Shown here: one piece after another, positions 18,133 through 27,736 of the stretch
Position numbering within the stretch: the stretch's first letter is position 1
Layout of the letters: every line of letters begins with the position of its first letter
Origin: GCA-2683825 sp965662355
GTDB taxonomy: Bacteria > Planctomycetota > UBA1135 > GCA-002686595
Length of the DNA stretch: 64,000 nt
Direction: 5' to 3'
NCBI GenBank assembly: GCA_965662355.1
Contig: CBFIHP010000003.1
Span: forward strand, 310,001 to 374,000
Program-made: the position numbers and the translations under genes
The notes under the pieces: model-generated
Seen by the model: the letters and a program-made list of their open reading frames with translations, nothing else
What the model was told of the DNA's origin: nothing
Database searches by the model: none

Positions 18133-18906
18133 CTACCCTTGGCTCACGGTGAATCCCAGGGCTCGTGCTGCGGAGTCGAGCCCACCCTGCACGAGCCAAT
18201 CCAGAAAGCCCTGGGCTTCGTCCGGTGCGTCGCCCGCGACCTGCGCTCGATAGAAAATCCGCGGCTCTTCCTCTGGCGCCGCGCTCCACAAGTGTCGAGC
18301 CTTCCGCGCACGCAAGGCATCCGAGTGATAGACGAAGGCATAGTCGGCCGCGCCAGACTCGACCAACCCGAGAACGGCCCGGCCATTGCGACCGTGCACG
18401 AAACGCTCCTCGAAGGAGAGACCCCGCGCTTCCAACCACGCGCGTGCGTAGCGCCCGGCAGGCACCTCAGGGGCACCGATCGCGATGGTTCCCTCTAGGC
18501 GCCCGAGCTCCTGCGGGTGTTCGACGGCCGGAAGTTCCGTCCCGGCTCCGGGCTTTCGGGAACCAACGAGCGCCAGGCGATTGCCGAGGAAGCTTCGAGA
18601 AGGGCCACGTCCCCACCCCTTCAGGCGCTCCAGGGAACGCTCGTCTGCGGACACGAACACATCGAAGCGCGCGCCGGCAGCGATCTGGCGCGCGAGGGTC
18701 GAAGAAGCTTCGAACGAATAGTCGATGCGCGTTCCCTGAACGGTGCTTCGAACATCCTCGAAGAGTCCGCGCAAAGAGGACGCCGCTGCCACGAATAGCG
18801 GCCGCTTGGCGTGGGCTTCGCGACAGCCCTCCAGAGCGGCCAGAAACCATCCGGAAAGAGCGAGGGGTACGACGACCTCGCGCCGGGTCACAGGGGCCAG
18901 AGCCAT
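18133..18906 (-). CDS. modA: Molybdate ABC transporter substrate-binding protein
   Basis: This 257-residue exported protein has an N-terminal hydrophobic signal. The mature part opens with LFVAAASSLRGLFEDVRS, matching the ModA oxyanion-site segment (AASSL). Other ModA-like stretches are IDYSFEASSTLARQIAAGAR, FDVFVSADERSLERL, VPAGRYARAWLE and GLVESGAADYAFVYHSDA. It should bind molybdate or tungstate in the periplasm. It is the first gene of modABC. A perfect 7-bp inverted repeat lies just upstream (18917-18938). Confidence 0.85.
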   Translation of the reverse strand: MALAPVTRREVVVPLALSGWFLAALEGCREAHAKRPLFVAAASSLRGLFEDVRSTVQGTRIDYSFEASSTLARQIAAGARFDVFVSADERSLERLKGWGRGPSRSFLGNRLALVGSRKPGAGTELPAVEHPQELGRLEGTIAIGAPEVPAGRYARAWLEARGLSFEERFVHGRNGRAVLGLVESGAADYAFVYHSDALRARKARHLWSAAPEEEPRIFYRAQVAGDAPDEAQGFLDWLVQGGLDSAARALGFTVSQG

Positions 18907-18916
18907 GGCGTGAACT

Positions 18917-18938
18917 GTAGCGCAATCGAAGGCGCTAC
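18917..18938. promoter_or_regulatory. Inverted repeat upstream of modA
   Basis: The arms GTAGCGC and GCGCTAC are perfectly complementary, separated by eight bases, 11 bases before the modA ATG and 22 bases after the stop of the anti-sigma gene. It could be an intergenic hairpin limiting read-through or an operator. It does not match the ModE box as I know it. No T-run follows on the minus strand, so a classical terminator is unlikely. Confidence 0.3.
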
Positions 18939-18959
18939 GCCTGCAAGAGGATCCGGGAG

Positions 18960-20051
18960 CTACTGGAAAGCCGTCTGCGTGAAGTGCGCGAGATCCGCGA
19001 AGTGCGGGTGATTATCACCCTGGGCCTCGATACGGATCTTGTCCTTCGGATCCGTCGGCACGTAGAAGCGGTGATTCGCCTTCACGCTTTCCCATTCTCC
19101 ACTGGAAAAGCCGACCGGGTTGCGCGCGCTGCGCGCTTTGACAAGCCCCTCGGAAACACAAACGCAGAAGCCTTCCTCATAGCACATCACGCCCAAGCTG
19201 GTGCCGACCACATCCACGTCCCCCAGATCCGACGAAACGCGAATCGAGTTGCCTGTGTAGTCGTCCCGTGTGCTGATGTAGATCTCGCCCTTCTCCATGC
19301 TGAAGTAGTACGGCGAGTCGCCATCCAACTCCCCCACGAGCACCTCCGTACCGGGTCGCACGCGAATGACGAGCCCGTTTTCGAGCCGAAGTTTGAGAGC
19401 GGTCTCGTCGGTGGCAAGCACCCCGGCGCGACCGAGCATGGCTCCCAGGCGCTGGGCGTCGGAAGCCCCGTAGGCCACGCCGTTGAGCCGCACCGTTCCC
19501 GGTCCCTCGAAATCGATCTTCCAGCGCGGATCGGAGGGCAAGAAAGCGATGAAGAGGATGGCGGCGGCCGCGGCAATGGGCAGGAACAGGCGCACGAGAC
19601 GGCCCTGGCGGCGCCCCTCTGGTCTGGTCTTTCGTACCGCCCCCCCGTGCGAGGCTCCGCCCTGCTCGGGCGTGATCTCTGTGGCTGATCCGGTTGATCC
19701 GCTTGGTCTGGGAATCTCGGAAGCACTCTCTTCCCAGGCGCCCTCCACGAAGACACGCCGGAGCTCGGCGCGAAACTCCGGATTCGCAGGCGTTGCGACG
19801 GGTTGCGCGCCCAGCATGTGTTCGAGTCTGGTATCCAAGCGTTCGGAACTACGAGACACCGGCACGGGCCGTGACGTGCTTTCCGCGGACTCTTCGGATG
19901 TCCCCCCTGACAGGGCCGCCGATGCCGCCCCTGGCGTGTCCTGGGGCGGATCGAGGAAGTTCCTTCGAACCTGACGGCGAAGAGCACGTGAAGGCTCCGG
20001 CGGATGCGCCACCCGGCGTATCAGCTCTTCGAATTCGTGGTCGGCTTCCAA
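18960..20051 (-). CDS. FecR-like anti-sigma/regulatory membrane protein
   Basis: This 363-residue protein probably starts at a TTG two bases after the stop of the sigma gene. The N-terminal 150 residues are hydrophilic and contain two similar motifs: PEPSRALRRQVRRNFLDPP at about 19-36 and PANPEFRAELRRVFVEG at about 88-104. One transmembrane helix (about 152-171, LVRLFLPIAAAAAILFIAFL) is followed by an extracytoplasmic FecR-type beta domain (LRLENGLVIRVRPGTEVLVG). The position immediately behind an ECF sigma gene and the one-helix topology indicate an anti-sigma factor holding the sigma factor at the membrane. The signal it senses is unknown. Confidence 0.75.
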   Translation of the reverse strand: MEADHEFEELIRRVAHPPEPSRALRRQVRRNFLDPPQDTPGAASAALSGGTSEESAESTSRPVPVSRSSERLDTRLEHMLGAQPVATPANPEFRAELRRVFVEGAWEESASEIPRPSGSTGSATEITPEQGGASHGGAVRKTRPEGRRQGRLVRLFLPIAAAAAILFIAFLPSDPRWKIDFEGPGTVRLNGVAYGASDAQRLGAMLGRAGVLATDETALKLRLENGLVIRVRPGTEVLVGELDGDSPYYFSMEKGEIYISTRDDYTGNSIRVSSDLGDVDVVGTSLGVMCYEEGFCVCVSEGLVKARSARNPVGFSSGEWESVKANHRFYVPTDPKDKIRIEAQGDNHPHFADLAHFTQTAFQ

Positions 20052-20053
20052 GG

Positions 20054-20662
20054 CTAGGAACTCCCCTCTGAATGCACCTGCCAGGCCGGGCCCAGGGTGT
20101 CTCGCAGAGCCTCGAGGGAGCGCGAATAACGCTTTCGGACAGCGACCTCACTGCGGTCGAGGCTTCTCCCGATCGCCTCGAAGGAAAGCCCTTCATAGAC
20201 GCGCAGAAGCACGGTCATACGCATCCCCTCGGGGAGCTCGTCCAGCGCGTCGCGCAGAATGCCCCCCATCTCTTCATCCGTCAGATCGGAGTCGGGGCGG
20301 TGCTCGCCAACGGAGAGGGAGATGGCCTCGCCGTCGCGCTCCACGCTGGATTCTTGCTGCGTGTCTCGATGGCGTCGCGAGCGCCAGTGATCGCGAACCT
20401 TGTTCGTCGCGATCGTGAACACCCACGGTCGCAACTCGCGTTTGGGGTCGTAGGTGTGGAACGCCCGGTGGATATGGAGAAAAACGTCCTGGGTCAGGTC
20501 TTCGGCAAGATGCTCATCGTTGACCAGCCGACGGATGTACCCATAAACGCGATCGAAATAGGCATCGAAAAAGGACTCCAGTGCCACCGGATCGAGCTCC
20601 GGTAGACGCTCCCGCAATTCCAGGGGGAAAGCAGGCGGCGTCGACGGATCGGGGTCGCTCAT
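20054..20662 (-). CDS. ECF-type RNA polymerase sigma factor
   Basis: This 202-residue protein has region 2 at about residues 30-100 (FFDAYFDRVYGYIRRLVNDE, AEDLTQDVFLHIHRAF, WVFTIATNKVRDHWR). Region 4 lies at about 135-190 (LPEGMRMTVLLRVYEGLSFE and the recognition helix AIGRSLDRSEVAVRKRYSRS). A short acidic linker separates the two. It should direct RNA polymerase to a small regulon and be controlled by the FecR-like protein encoded two bases downstream. The GT39-like gene lies only 15 bases upstream on the same strand and may be co-transcribed. Confidence 0.91.
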   Translation of the reverse strand: MSDPDPSTPPAFPLELRERLPELDPVALESFFDAYFDRVYGYIRRLVNDEHLAEDLTQDVFLHIHRAFHTYDPKRELRPWVFTIATNKVRDHWRSRRHRDTQQESSVERDGEAISLSVGEHRPDSDLTDEEMGGILRDALDELPEGMRMTVLLRVYEGLSFEAIGRSLDRSEVAVRKRYSRSLEALRDTLGPAWQVHSEGSS

Positions 20663-20677
20663 GGCTTCAAGCTACCT

Positions 20678-22063
20678 TCAGCCCGGGTCGGCTGTCAGCG
20701 TTTTTGATCGGGGTTCTGCGCTCCCAGGACGAAGCCGGCCACAGATCCACTCGATCCCGGCCCCCGCATGGAGACAAAGAAGGGGAATCAGGGGCAACAG
20801 AAAGCGGAATTTCACGGGTACGAGAAACAGCCCGGCCAGGAAGGCGAGGCTTGCCAAGTGGAGAAAACACCAGCCGGGATCGCGCCAGCCGCCCGTGATC
20901 ATGACCCGCGTGGCCCCCACCAAGGAAAGCAGCATGAGCGCATACCAGAGCATCCACTCGAGGCTTCCCAGGGCCCGCAACCACGACGGGGGGAGGGCTC
21001 CCCAGCGCTCGCGAAACGAGAGTGATTGCGCAAAGGAAGATTCGGAAAAGAGAAAGAGCTGGAAGCTCTGCACGAACTGATCGACGAAGGTCGAGCCGGC
21101 GTGCTCGCCAAGGTACGCCAAGGTGCGTTCGCGGGCGAGATGTTCGCGCTCCCCCGGACTCTCGGCCGCCGCGAAGTAGCGCATGCTCGTCTCGACCAAC
21201 GGTCGGAAACGCTCTTGCCCCTCACCCGAGAAGTCGTCCGCCTTCAGGGTTAGCCCCAGCTCGAGGTTCCACCAGCGGTTGGCACTCAAGGTGGCTCCGT
21301 GGCCAGCGCGCGCGTTGGCAACCAACTGGGGCACGACAACGAGTGCGGCGGGAAGAACGAACGCGGTCACGGGCACGAGGGCACCCCTCCAGCGCCCCGC
21401 AGCCGAGCCGCCCCGCCAGCCCTCGTAAAAAAGCAGCGCGAGAATCACCGGTACGAGCGGTAGCAGACTGCCTTTGGTCAGAAGTGCATAGCCGAAGGCC
21501 AACGCCGCAGGGATCAACACGTAGAGCGTCTTGGTCCGGAGGTGAAGGACGATGCCAAACACCGAGAGCGATGCGAGGCACAGGTGCAGGGTCTCCGGCC
21601 AAAGCGAATGCAGGTGAAATCCGATCTGTGGCAGGAGCCCGAGGAACAACACCGCGGTGAACGAAGCGCGTGGTGGCAGCCCGAGTGTTCGCGCGGTCCC
21701 ATAGACGGCTGCCAGTGCCAGGCAGAAAAGCGCGATGTGCATCAGGCCCGCGCTCTGAACCAGTTTCGCCGCCGAGGCCATGGCCTCCGGCGCCTGAGCA
21801 GGTATGCCCTGATCGTCCGCGAAGAGCGAGAAGATGCGCGTGGCGAGCTGCGGGCGGTGGTCGAACCCGAAACTTCCGGGCAAGAGACTCGGCAGGTTCC
21901 CGTTCGCCTTCCGGAGAGTCGCTTCGTTCGTGGCGAAGGCCCAGTAGTGCATTTCGTCGCCCCATACCCGTGGCTCGGGTTGAAACGCTCGAAAACTGAG
22001 ATGCAGGGCAGCCACGCCGAGCAACAACAGCACGAGGCCGATCCGCTCGCCTCTCGAGCCCAT
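20678..22063 (-). CDS. GT39/PMT-like multi-spanning membrane glycosyltransferase (ArnT-like)
   Basis: From the ATG at 22063 the protein has 461 residues with about ten hydrophobic helices. The first extracytoplasmic loop carries the acidic pair in PEPRVWGDEMHYWAFATNEA, matching the catalytic Asp-Glu loop of PMT/ArnT-type enzymes that use polyprenyl-phosphate sugars. The product could glycosylate proteins or lipids outside the membrane; the acceptor is unknown. An alternative in-frame start at 22123 adds 20 residues and would bring the gene close to the palindrome at 22131-22145. The gene precedes the ECF sigma gene by 15 bases and diverges from a sulfatase. Confidence 0.75.
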   Translation of the reverse strand: MGSRGERIGLVLLLLGVAALHLSFRAFQPEPRVWGDEMHYWAFATNEATLRKANGNLPSLLPGSFGFDHRPQLATRIFSLFADDQGIPAQAPEAMASAAKLVQSAGLMHIALFCLALAAVYGTARTLGLPPRASFTAVLFLGLLPQIGFHLHSLWPETLHLCLASLSVFGIVLHLRTKTLYVLIPAALAFGYALLTKGSLLPLVPVILALLFYEGWRGGSAAGRWRGALVPVTAFVLPAALVVVPQLVANARAGHGATLSANRWWNLELGLTLKADDFSGEGQERFRPLVETSMRYFAAAESPGEREHLARERTLAYLGEHAGSTFVDQFVQSFQLFLFSESSFAQSLSFRERWGALPPSWLRALGSLEWMLWYALMLLSLVGATRVMITGGWRDPGWCFLHLASLAFLAGLFLVPVKFRFLLPLIPLLCLHAGAGIEWICGRLRPGSAEPRSKTLTADPG

Positions 22064-22130
22064 CGAGAATGAGCAACACGAAACCACTCCGGCGGGCGGG
22101 CGCGAGGACGCAGGGGCCGACATCGTGTCT

Positions 22131-22145
22131 ACGATACGGTATCGT
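22131..22145. promoter_or_regulatory. Perfect palindrome between divergent genes
   Basis: The sequence ACGATACGGTATCGT is a perfect inverted repeat of 7-bp arms around one central G. It sits in the divergent interval between the GT39-like gene and the sulfatase, 11 bases before the sulfatase GTG start. The form (ATAC-x-GTAT core) is that of a homodimeric repressor operator. No cognate regulator gene is adjacent. Confidence 0.35.
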
Positions 22146-22155
22146 CCGCGGCGCA

Positions 22156-23529
22156 GTGAGCACGCGGCCGAGCTATTCCCCCACCAGACGAGTCGACCTG
22201 GCTCTGACCCTGGCCCTTGTCTTGGTTTCGGGTTTGGGAGCGTGTTCCGATGGAGGCAGCGGAAACAGCCAAGGGTTCGACAACAACGGGGCTGGCCCTC
22301 CCAACATCTGCCTGATCATCTCCGACGATCAGGACAACGCACACTTCGGATTCGCGGGCCACCCCCTCGCTCACTCGCCGAACATCGATGCCTTGGCCCG
22401 TGAGGGATGCGTGTTCACGACCCTGCACACTCCACCCCGTTGCCGACCCTCGCTGGCGATCTTGCTCTCCGGCCGCTGGCCCCACCAGTCGGGGATCTAT
22501 GCCAACCGTCACCGAAGGCGTCTCGCACCGGAGGGGTCACTGCCCAATCGCTTGAAGCGTGCGGGCTATGCAACGTTCGGCGGTGGAAAGTACTGGGAAG
22601 ACGGTGCGGCACAGATGGGGTTCGATGCGCCGGTGAAGCCCGACCGTGGTTTTGGGCGCGTCGGGCAGGAGGATCTCTTTGCCTTCATGGACGAACACGG
22701 TGGAAAGAAGCCGCTCTTCGTCTGGTGGGCTCCGGCCCTGCCCCACACCCCCCACAATCCGCCGCAACGCTGTCGAACACTCTTCGACTCCGAGCGCATC
22801 GAGGTCCCGGACTATCTACCCAATGCGGCCCCCGCACTCTTTCGCAAGTACGAGCACCTGAGCCTCGCCATGGGCGCGTGGCTGGATGACGAACTGGGAA
22901 GCCTGCTCGAGGCCTTCAAGTCTCGTGGACTGTACGACAACACGCTCTTTCTCTTTCTCATCGACAACGGCTGGAGCAATGGCCTCGCCGCCAAGGGTTC
23001 TCCGTTCGAGAAGGGCATCCGCACGCCACTGGTCGCTCTCTGGCCGGGACAGACCACGACCGGAAAACAACTGGACGCCTTGGTCGAGTCCGTCGACATC
23101 TACCCGACGCTCCTCGAAGCAGCGGGCATCGACGTACCCCGCGACCTGCCAGGTCAGAGCTTCTTGAAGGGCCTACGGGGAGAGCCGTTCCAGGGCCGCG
23201 AGGTTCTCTACGGCGCCATCTACGGCCGCGCCGCCACGGGAGAGGAGCGTCCGGAACAGGACGCCTACGCGCTCTACGCCAGGGACGCGCGCTGGAAGTA
23301 CATCTACTACCTGAATCCGGTCGACGAGCAAGTCTGGGACATCATGCAGATCACACCCCAGCGCGACATGACGAGGAGCGTCGGCGACGAGGATCTATTC
23401 GATCTCGCCAAAGACCCGAACGAACTCGTCGATCTGGCGGAGGCCGTCGCGCAAAGAGAACGCATGGACCGCATGCGCGCCGGGGCCTTCGAATGGTGGA
23501 GCGAATCCGGCGGCAAGAAGCTCCGCTAG
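22156..23529 (+). CDS. Sulfatase lipoprotein
   Basis: I prefer the GTG at 22156 (457 residues), which directly precedes a lipoprotein signal (DLALTLALVLVSGLGAC). An ATG at 22069 is possible but would leave only five bases to the divergent GT39-like start. The metal site is PNICLIISDDQDNAHFGFAG. The active-site region is RCRPSLAILLSGRWPHQSG: the Cys that would be oxidised to formylglycine is present, but the usual Arg of C-x-P-x-R is Leu. Further ligands are in APALPHTPHNP and FLIDNGWSNG. It should be an exported sulfate-ester hydrolase, probably acting on algal or animal glycans. The roughly 110 bases after it hold nothing recognised. Confidence 0.85.
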   Translation: MSTRPSYSPTRRVDLALTLALVLVSGLGACSDGGSGNSQGFDNNGAGPPNICLIISDDQDNAHFGFAGHPLAHSPNIDALAREGCVFTTLHTPPRCRPSLAILLSGRWPHQSGIYANRHRRRLAPEGSLPNRLKRAGYATFGGGKYWEDGAAQMGFDAPVKPDRGFGRVGQEDLFAFMDEHGGKKPLFVWWAPALPHTPHNPPQRCRTLFDSERIEVPDYLPNAAPALFRKYEHLSLAMGAWLDDELGSLLEAFKSRGLYDNTLFLFLIDNGWSNGLAAKGSPFEKGIRTPLVALWPGQTTTGKQLDALVESVDIYPTLLEAAGIDVPRDLPGQSFLKGLRGEPFQGREVLYGAIYGRAATGEERPEQDAYALYARDARWKYIYYLNPVDEQVWDIMQITPQRDMTRSVGDEDLFDLAKDPNELVDLAEAVAQRERMDRMRAGAFEWWSESGGKKLR

Positions 23530-23641
23530 ATTCCCTGGCCCTGGTCGGGTCCACCTGGCCGACAAGCGTCAACGTGCTCGCGCACCTAGGCCGCCAGGAA
23601 AGCCGAGCTCGCGCTGAAGGTCGCTCGCTACTGCTAACTCA

Positions 23642-26600
23642 CTACCGAAGCTCTTCGAGGAGCGCCTTTGCTTCCGCGTGGTCGGGCATTTGCTTCAAGA
23701 CCTGGCGCAAGGGAGCGATCGCTTCCTTGTCGCGCCCGAGCTTCACCAAGGTCGAGCCATAGAGGTAGCTGGCCCGCCAGTGATCCTTGCGAACGGCCAC
23801 GGCGCGCTCGAGGAAGGGCAACGCATCTTCGTACTTCGCCTGGCGGATCAGGAGCACGCATACGCGAATCAACGTCGTGGCGTGATTCGGCTTGATCTCC
23901 AGGGTCGCGCGATAGACCTGTTCGGCCTCCTCGTCGCGCCCCAGGCGTTCGAGGGTCTCGCCGTGACTCTGGCGCCAGCGAATGCCATTGGGCTCGACTT
24001 CGGTGAGAAGGCCGTACAATTCCGCTGCCGCAGCATCCAATCCACCCTCCTCGAGGGACTGCGTCAGATCGACTGCTATCCCGAGGTACTTCCTGCGGGA
24101 GGCCGCGTCTTCGGGCAGATCGATCGTGCGGAAGACGGCCGAGGCTCCCTCGAGCAGACCGTGGTCGCGAAGCTCGCGCAGGAGCCGCACGGAAACACCG
24201 AGCTCTTCATAGTCGGTGAAGAGCCAGGTGCCCTCGAGTGGCGAGGCGGCGTAGCGCAGCTCGGCGCCCTCGGCCTGGGCCAGCCCAACGTCCTCGAACA
24301 GCTGATCGACCTCCAGGGGACCCTTGTAGATCACGGAGATCTCTCCGTCCGCGGTCACGAGGAAACTGGTGGGGAGCGGCAGGCGCCGGCGACGCATGAG
24401 GCTCGAGCGCTGGATCACATCGAGCGTGTCGAGGAGATCCGCGGTCGCAAAGCCTGCTTCGAAGGGCCAGTCGATACGCTCCAACATGGAAAGCGCTGAC
24501 TCGTGGTCGGCCTCGAGATCCACGCTGAGGGCGAGCACGTCGATGCCGAGTTCTTCGAACTCCGCTTGGCGGCGCGTGAACTCCTTCATCTCGATGAGAC
24601 ACGGCCCACACGTGCTGGCCCACAGGTTCAAGAGCATCGAGCGGCCCTCGTCATTGGAAGGATGCAGGCGTTGTGGTTCCTTCGCCAAGCTGAGGTAGTC
24701 CTGCGGTGGCATCGGGGGACGCGCGGCCATGACAATGCGCACCTTCTCCGATGCGGGCGGAATCTCGACGTTCTGTGCCCGAAGCGCAAGTGTTCGTTTC
24801 GGGGGCGTCCAGGGGTTTGCGACACCGCTGCCCTCGACGAGTTGATAGTGGCCGTTGGGAACGACACCCTCGAAGGTCTCGGTCTCGCCGCCCGACCAGC
24901 GCACGACGAGCCGTTCGATCTCCTTGGCGGCCCCCAACCCAAAGTGCAGCCAGCGAGTGGATTGTGAGAGATAGCCGTCGCCCGCATGGAGCGTGCGAAT
25001 CAGCCGAGACGACCCACGGTCCTTCAACGCCACCTCGACGCGCGCGCCGATGCCGTCACGATTCGTCTTCGTCCCCCGCAAGCGCAGGGCGAGATAGCCG
25101 TTGCTCCCCGCCAGACGATTGCGCAGGAAACGGACCTGGGGTGCGGAGCGGTTCTTCACCCAAGCATCGAGCGCTCCGTCGAAGTCCCAGTCCACGAGAG
25201 CGATACCACGCGCGTCGTCCTTGAAGTTCGCTCCGCTAATACCGGAGACGTCGGAAAATTGCTCACCGTCGAGATTGAGAAAGACACAGTTCGCCTCGCG
25301 TCCGCTCCAGGACATACCCTCGCGCATCAGTCGGTAGGTCGCCTTCCAGCCGAGCTCGTAGTCGCGGGATGTTCCCTCCTTCTTGACACCATCGTCCTCC
25401 ACCTCGGTCGGTGAGTGCGCCACGACCTGGCGCCAGAAGAAGCTTCACAAGTCCGTGGGCTGCTCGTTCGTGACCAACCCGTTCGCCACGAGGATGTCCT
25501 GGCGCGTGTCGTTGTTCAGATCGCAGATTTTCGAAGCCCAGGCCCAACGCCCCATGGTGATGCCCGCGCTGAGACTGACATCGCGAAAGGTGCCGTCGGA
25601 GGCATTGGAAAACAGCGAATTGCCGCGGGCGTGGCGGCGAAAGTGTTGCAGGGTCGAGTCGTCGAGGTCCTCCTTGAAGCTGCGCTGATAGGCGATGCGA
25701 TTCCCGGCGCTGGAGAACATGTTGCTGACGTGCAGATCCATCCACCCGTCGTTATCGACGTCGCCCCAGGTGGTGCCCATGCCTGCTGAGATGTCCTCGA
25801 CCCCGGCTTCGCCGGCGACGTCGCGGAACTTGCCACCTTCGTTGCGGTAGAGATTGTTGCGCCCAAAGTCGTTGGCGACGTAGAGGTCGAGATCACCGTC
25901 GTTGTCGTAGTCCTCCCACGACGCGGCGAAACTGAAGCGGCGGTTGTTGTGATCGATGCCGCTTTCCTGGGTCACGTCGGTGAAGGTCCACTGGGAACTT
26001 TGGATGTCAATGTCGTTGCGCAGGAGGACGTTCGCTTCGCCGTTGTTGGCATCGTGATACGGAACCGGCGCGGTGCCCGATCCATCGGGAATCTTGTAGG
26101 CACAGCCGTATAGATCCAGATCCCCGTCGCCATCGTAGTCGGCGGCCGCCATCGAGTGGATCTGCGCGAAGGTCTGGTAGGAGCGCTTGACGAAGCGTCC
26201 GCGCCCATCCTGGTTCTCGAAGATCACCACCACGGCCGACGTTGCAAGGACCAGATCCTGGTCTCCGTCGTTGTCGATGTCGATCAGGAGCACGCCACGA
26301 CTGGGGTCCAGGAAGTCCACGCCCTTCTCCACCGACGCGTCGCGCACCGTGCCGTCCGCTTGCTGAAGCAAGAGGCGATTCGGCAATCCCCCCGCCTGAC
26401 ACACGTAGACGTCCTCGTATCCATCGCCGTTTACGTCTCCCACGGCAATGCCGTGATGTCCGAGAAGCGAGCTGAGTACCGAGCCCTGGACACCGCCGAG
26501 CCAGTTCTCGACATCGACACCGAATTGCTTGGTCCAGGCGTCCAGGCCCTGGGGCTGCGCGTCCGGATCTTCCGAGTCGTTTCCCGAGACGCCGAAGGCG

Positions 26601-27373
26601 GAGAGCGTGCAATCCTCGAAAAAGAATCCGCGACGGGATCGGTTCTCGGTGAAATCGACGACCTCCACTTCGCGCAACATGGGTTGCTTGCGATTGGATG
26701 CATCGAAACTCATGTTCCAGACTGAACTTTGCTGAACCGCCCCTTCGAGCGAAGCGCCGTCGCCCTGGAAGAGCGCCTGGGCTTTCAGCACGTCGCCCTG
26801 GGAATCCACCTCGACGACCTTGAACTTGAAGTGCAGCTCGGCCTCCGGAGCGAAAGGAAAACGCAGCTCGTCTAGAGCCTCGAGCATTCCAGCAACGCCC
26901 GGCTTTCCGAGGTCCCGGGATTTCGCGCTGGCGCCGGAATACACCTCGAGCCCCTGATCCTCGTATACGCTGGGCACGTCGTCGAAGCGCAGCCCCGTGG
27001 TGCGGAACTCGGGCGAGCAGATACGCGCCAGTTCATCGCGCGCGGCGTCGCTCGCAAGGGCCTCCTCGTCCGACCGGGGCCGGCTCCAGAGATGCCCCAG
27101 GCTCTTCAGTCGCTTGGCAATCAGATCGTTCTGTACCTCGGTGTCCCAGCCGTCGACCTCGGGGTTGACGCTCTCGAACTTGTTCGCGAGAACGCGATCG
27201 ACGAGGGGATCGTCGATTCCACGGGAGTTGCTTCCAGAGGCGGGTCGGGCCTCGTGAGTCGTCCCAGGGGCCGCCTGGGACGGCTGCGGGGTCGGGTCGT
27301 CCTGCGAGCACCCGAATGGCAATAGCCCGAGGCACAGGCACAGGGCGGTCGGGCTCGTTCGGGGGAGGCGCAT
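23642..27373 (-). CDS. Putative selenoprotein: FG-GAP / ASPIC-UnbV / thioredoxin-like / TPR protein with in-frame TGA (Sec643)
   Basis: Read through one in-frame TGA (25445-25447), the gene encodes 1243 residues. The ATG at 27373 opens a probable lipoprotein signal (TALCLCLGLLPFGC). After a soluble domain come FG-GAP/VCBS calcium-loop repeats (IAVGDVNGDGYEDVYVC, LIDIDNDGDQDLVLA, AADYDGDGDLDLYGC, WEDYDNDGDLDLYVANDFG). The TGA sits in EQPTDL-[TGA]-SFFWRQVVAHS. An ASPIC/UnbV domain follows (about 760-840: GDGYLSQSTRWLHFGLGA, LVVRWSGGET). Next is a thioredoxin-like domain with CGPC (Cys922, Cys925; LNLWASTCGPCLIEMKEF), then TPRs (about 1100-1243). The conserved text continues without a gap after TGA, a SECIS-like hairpin follows, and a paralog at 33746-37015 has TGA at the same place. 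Two coupled genes or a nonsense mutation are less likely alternatives. It is presumably extracytoplasmic. Function unknown; a redox role is inferred. Confidence 0.85.
25417..25433 (-). promoter_or_regulatory. Bacterial SECIS-like hairpin A
   Basis: Twelve to twenty-eight bases after the TGA codon begins, the mRNA contains GCGCCAGGTCGTGGCGC. It folds into a perfect 6-bp stem (GCGCCA/TGGCGC) with apical loop GGTCG. The loop GG starts at base 21 counted from the T of TGA. From memory, the E. coli fdhF SECIS minihelix has the loop GGUC with its GG starting at base 22. The element would recruit SelB-Sec-tRNA to the ribosome. Confidence 0.75.
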
Positions 27374-27736
27374 CCTGGGGTGTATGTCGGCCGGAAGGTC
27401 GGCGGGGTTCCCATCTTGCTCCATCCCTCCCGCTCCGTCATGGAATACCACGCTGGAATGCGGACTGAGAGCCCGGGATGAGACCGACGGCACAGGATTC
27501 TACGAAGCAGGCGGGCAATCGTTGGTGGAAAGCGTGCCCACGATCCAGCCCCCCACCGGCTCGCCTACACCAGCGCCCGACAGACGCCCGGCTGGCGCTC
27601 CATGATCCGCTGTAGCACGACCAGTCCGCGCTCGACTTGCTCCCCGGCGGCCCGGGAAGCCACCGGCGCCCCCATGGCTGGAACCGCGCGGGACGAGCTC
27701 CTGGAACGCGAGCTCTCGCAAACACGAGGTATTTGA
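27374..27736. other. 363-base interval without a recognised gene
   Basis: This lies between the divergent starts of the selenoprotein gene (minus) and the pdxT remnant (plus). Short open frames exist on both strands but are compositionally odd and resemble nothing I know. A 45-codon minus-strand stretch ending near 27565 with AAGEQVERGLVVLQRIMERQ looks slightly protein-like but has no start and no family. The interval presumably holds the selenoprotein promoter. I see no convincing -10/-35 pair. Confidence 0.5.
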
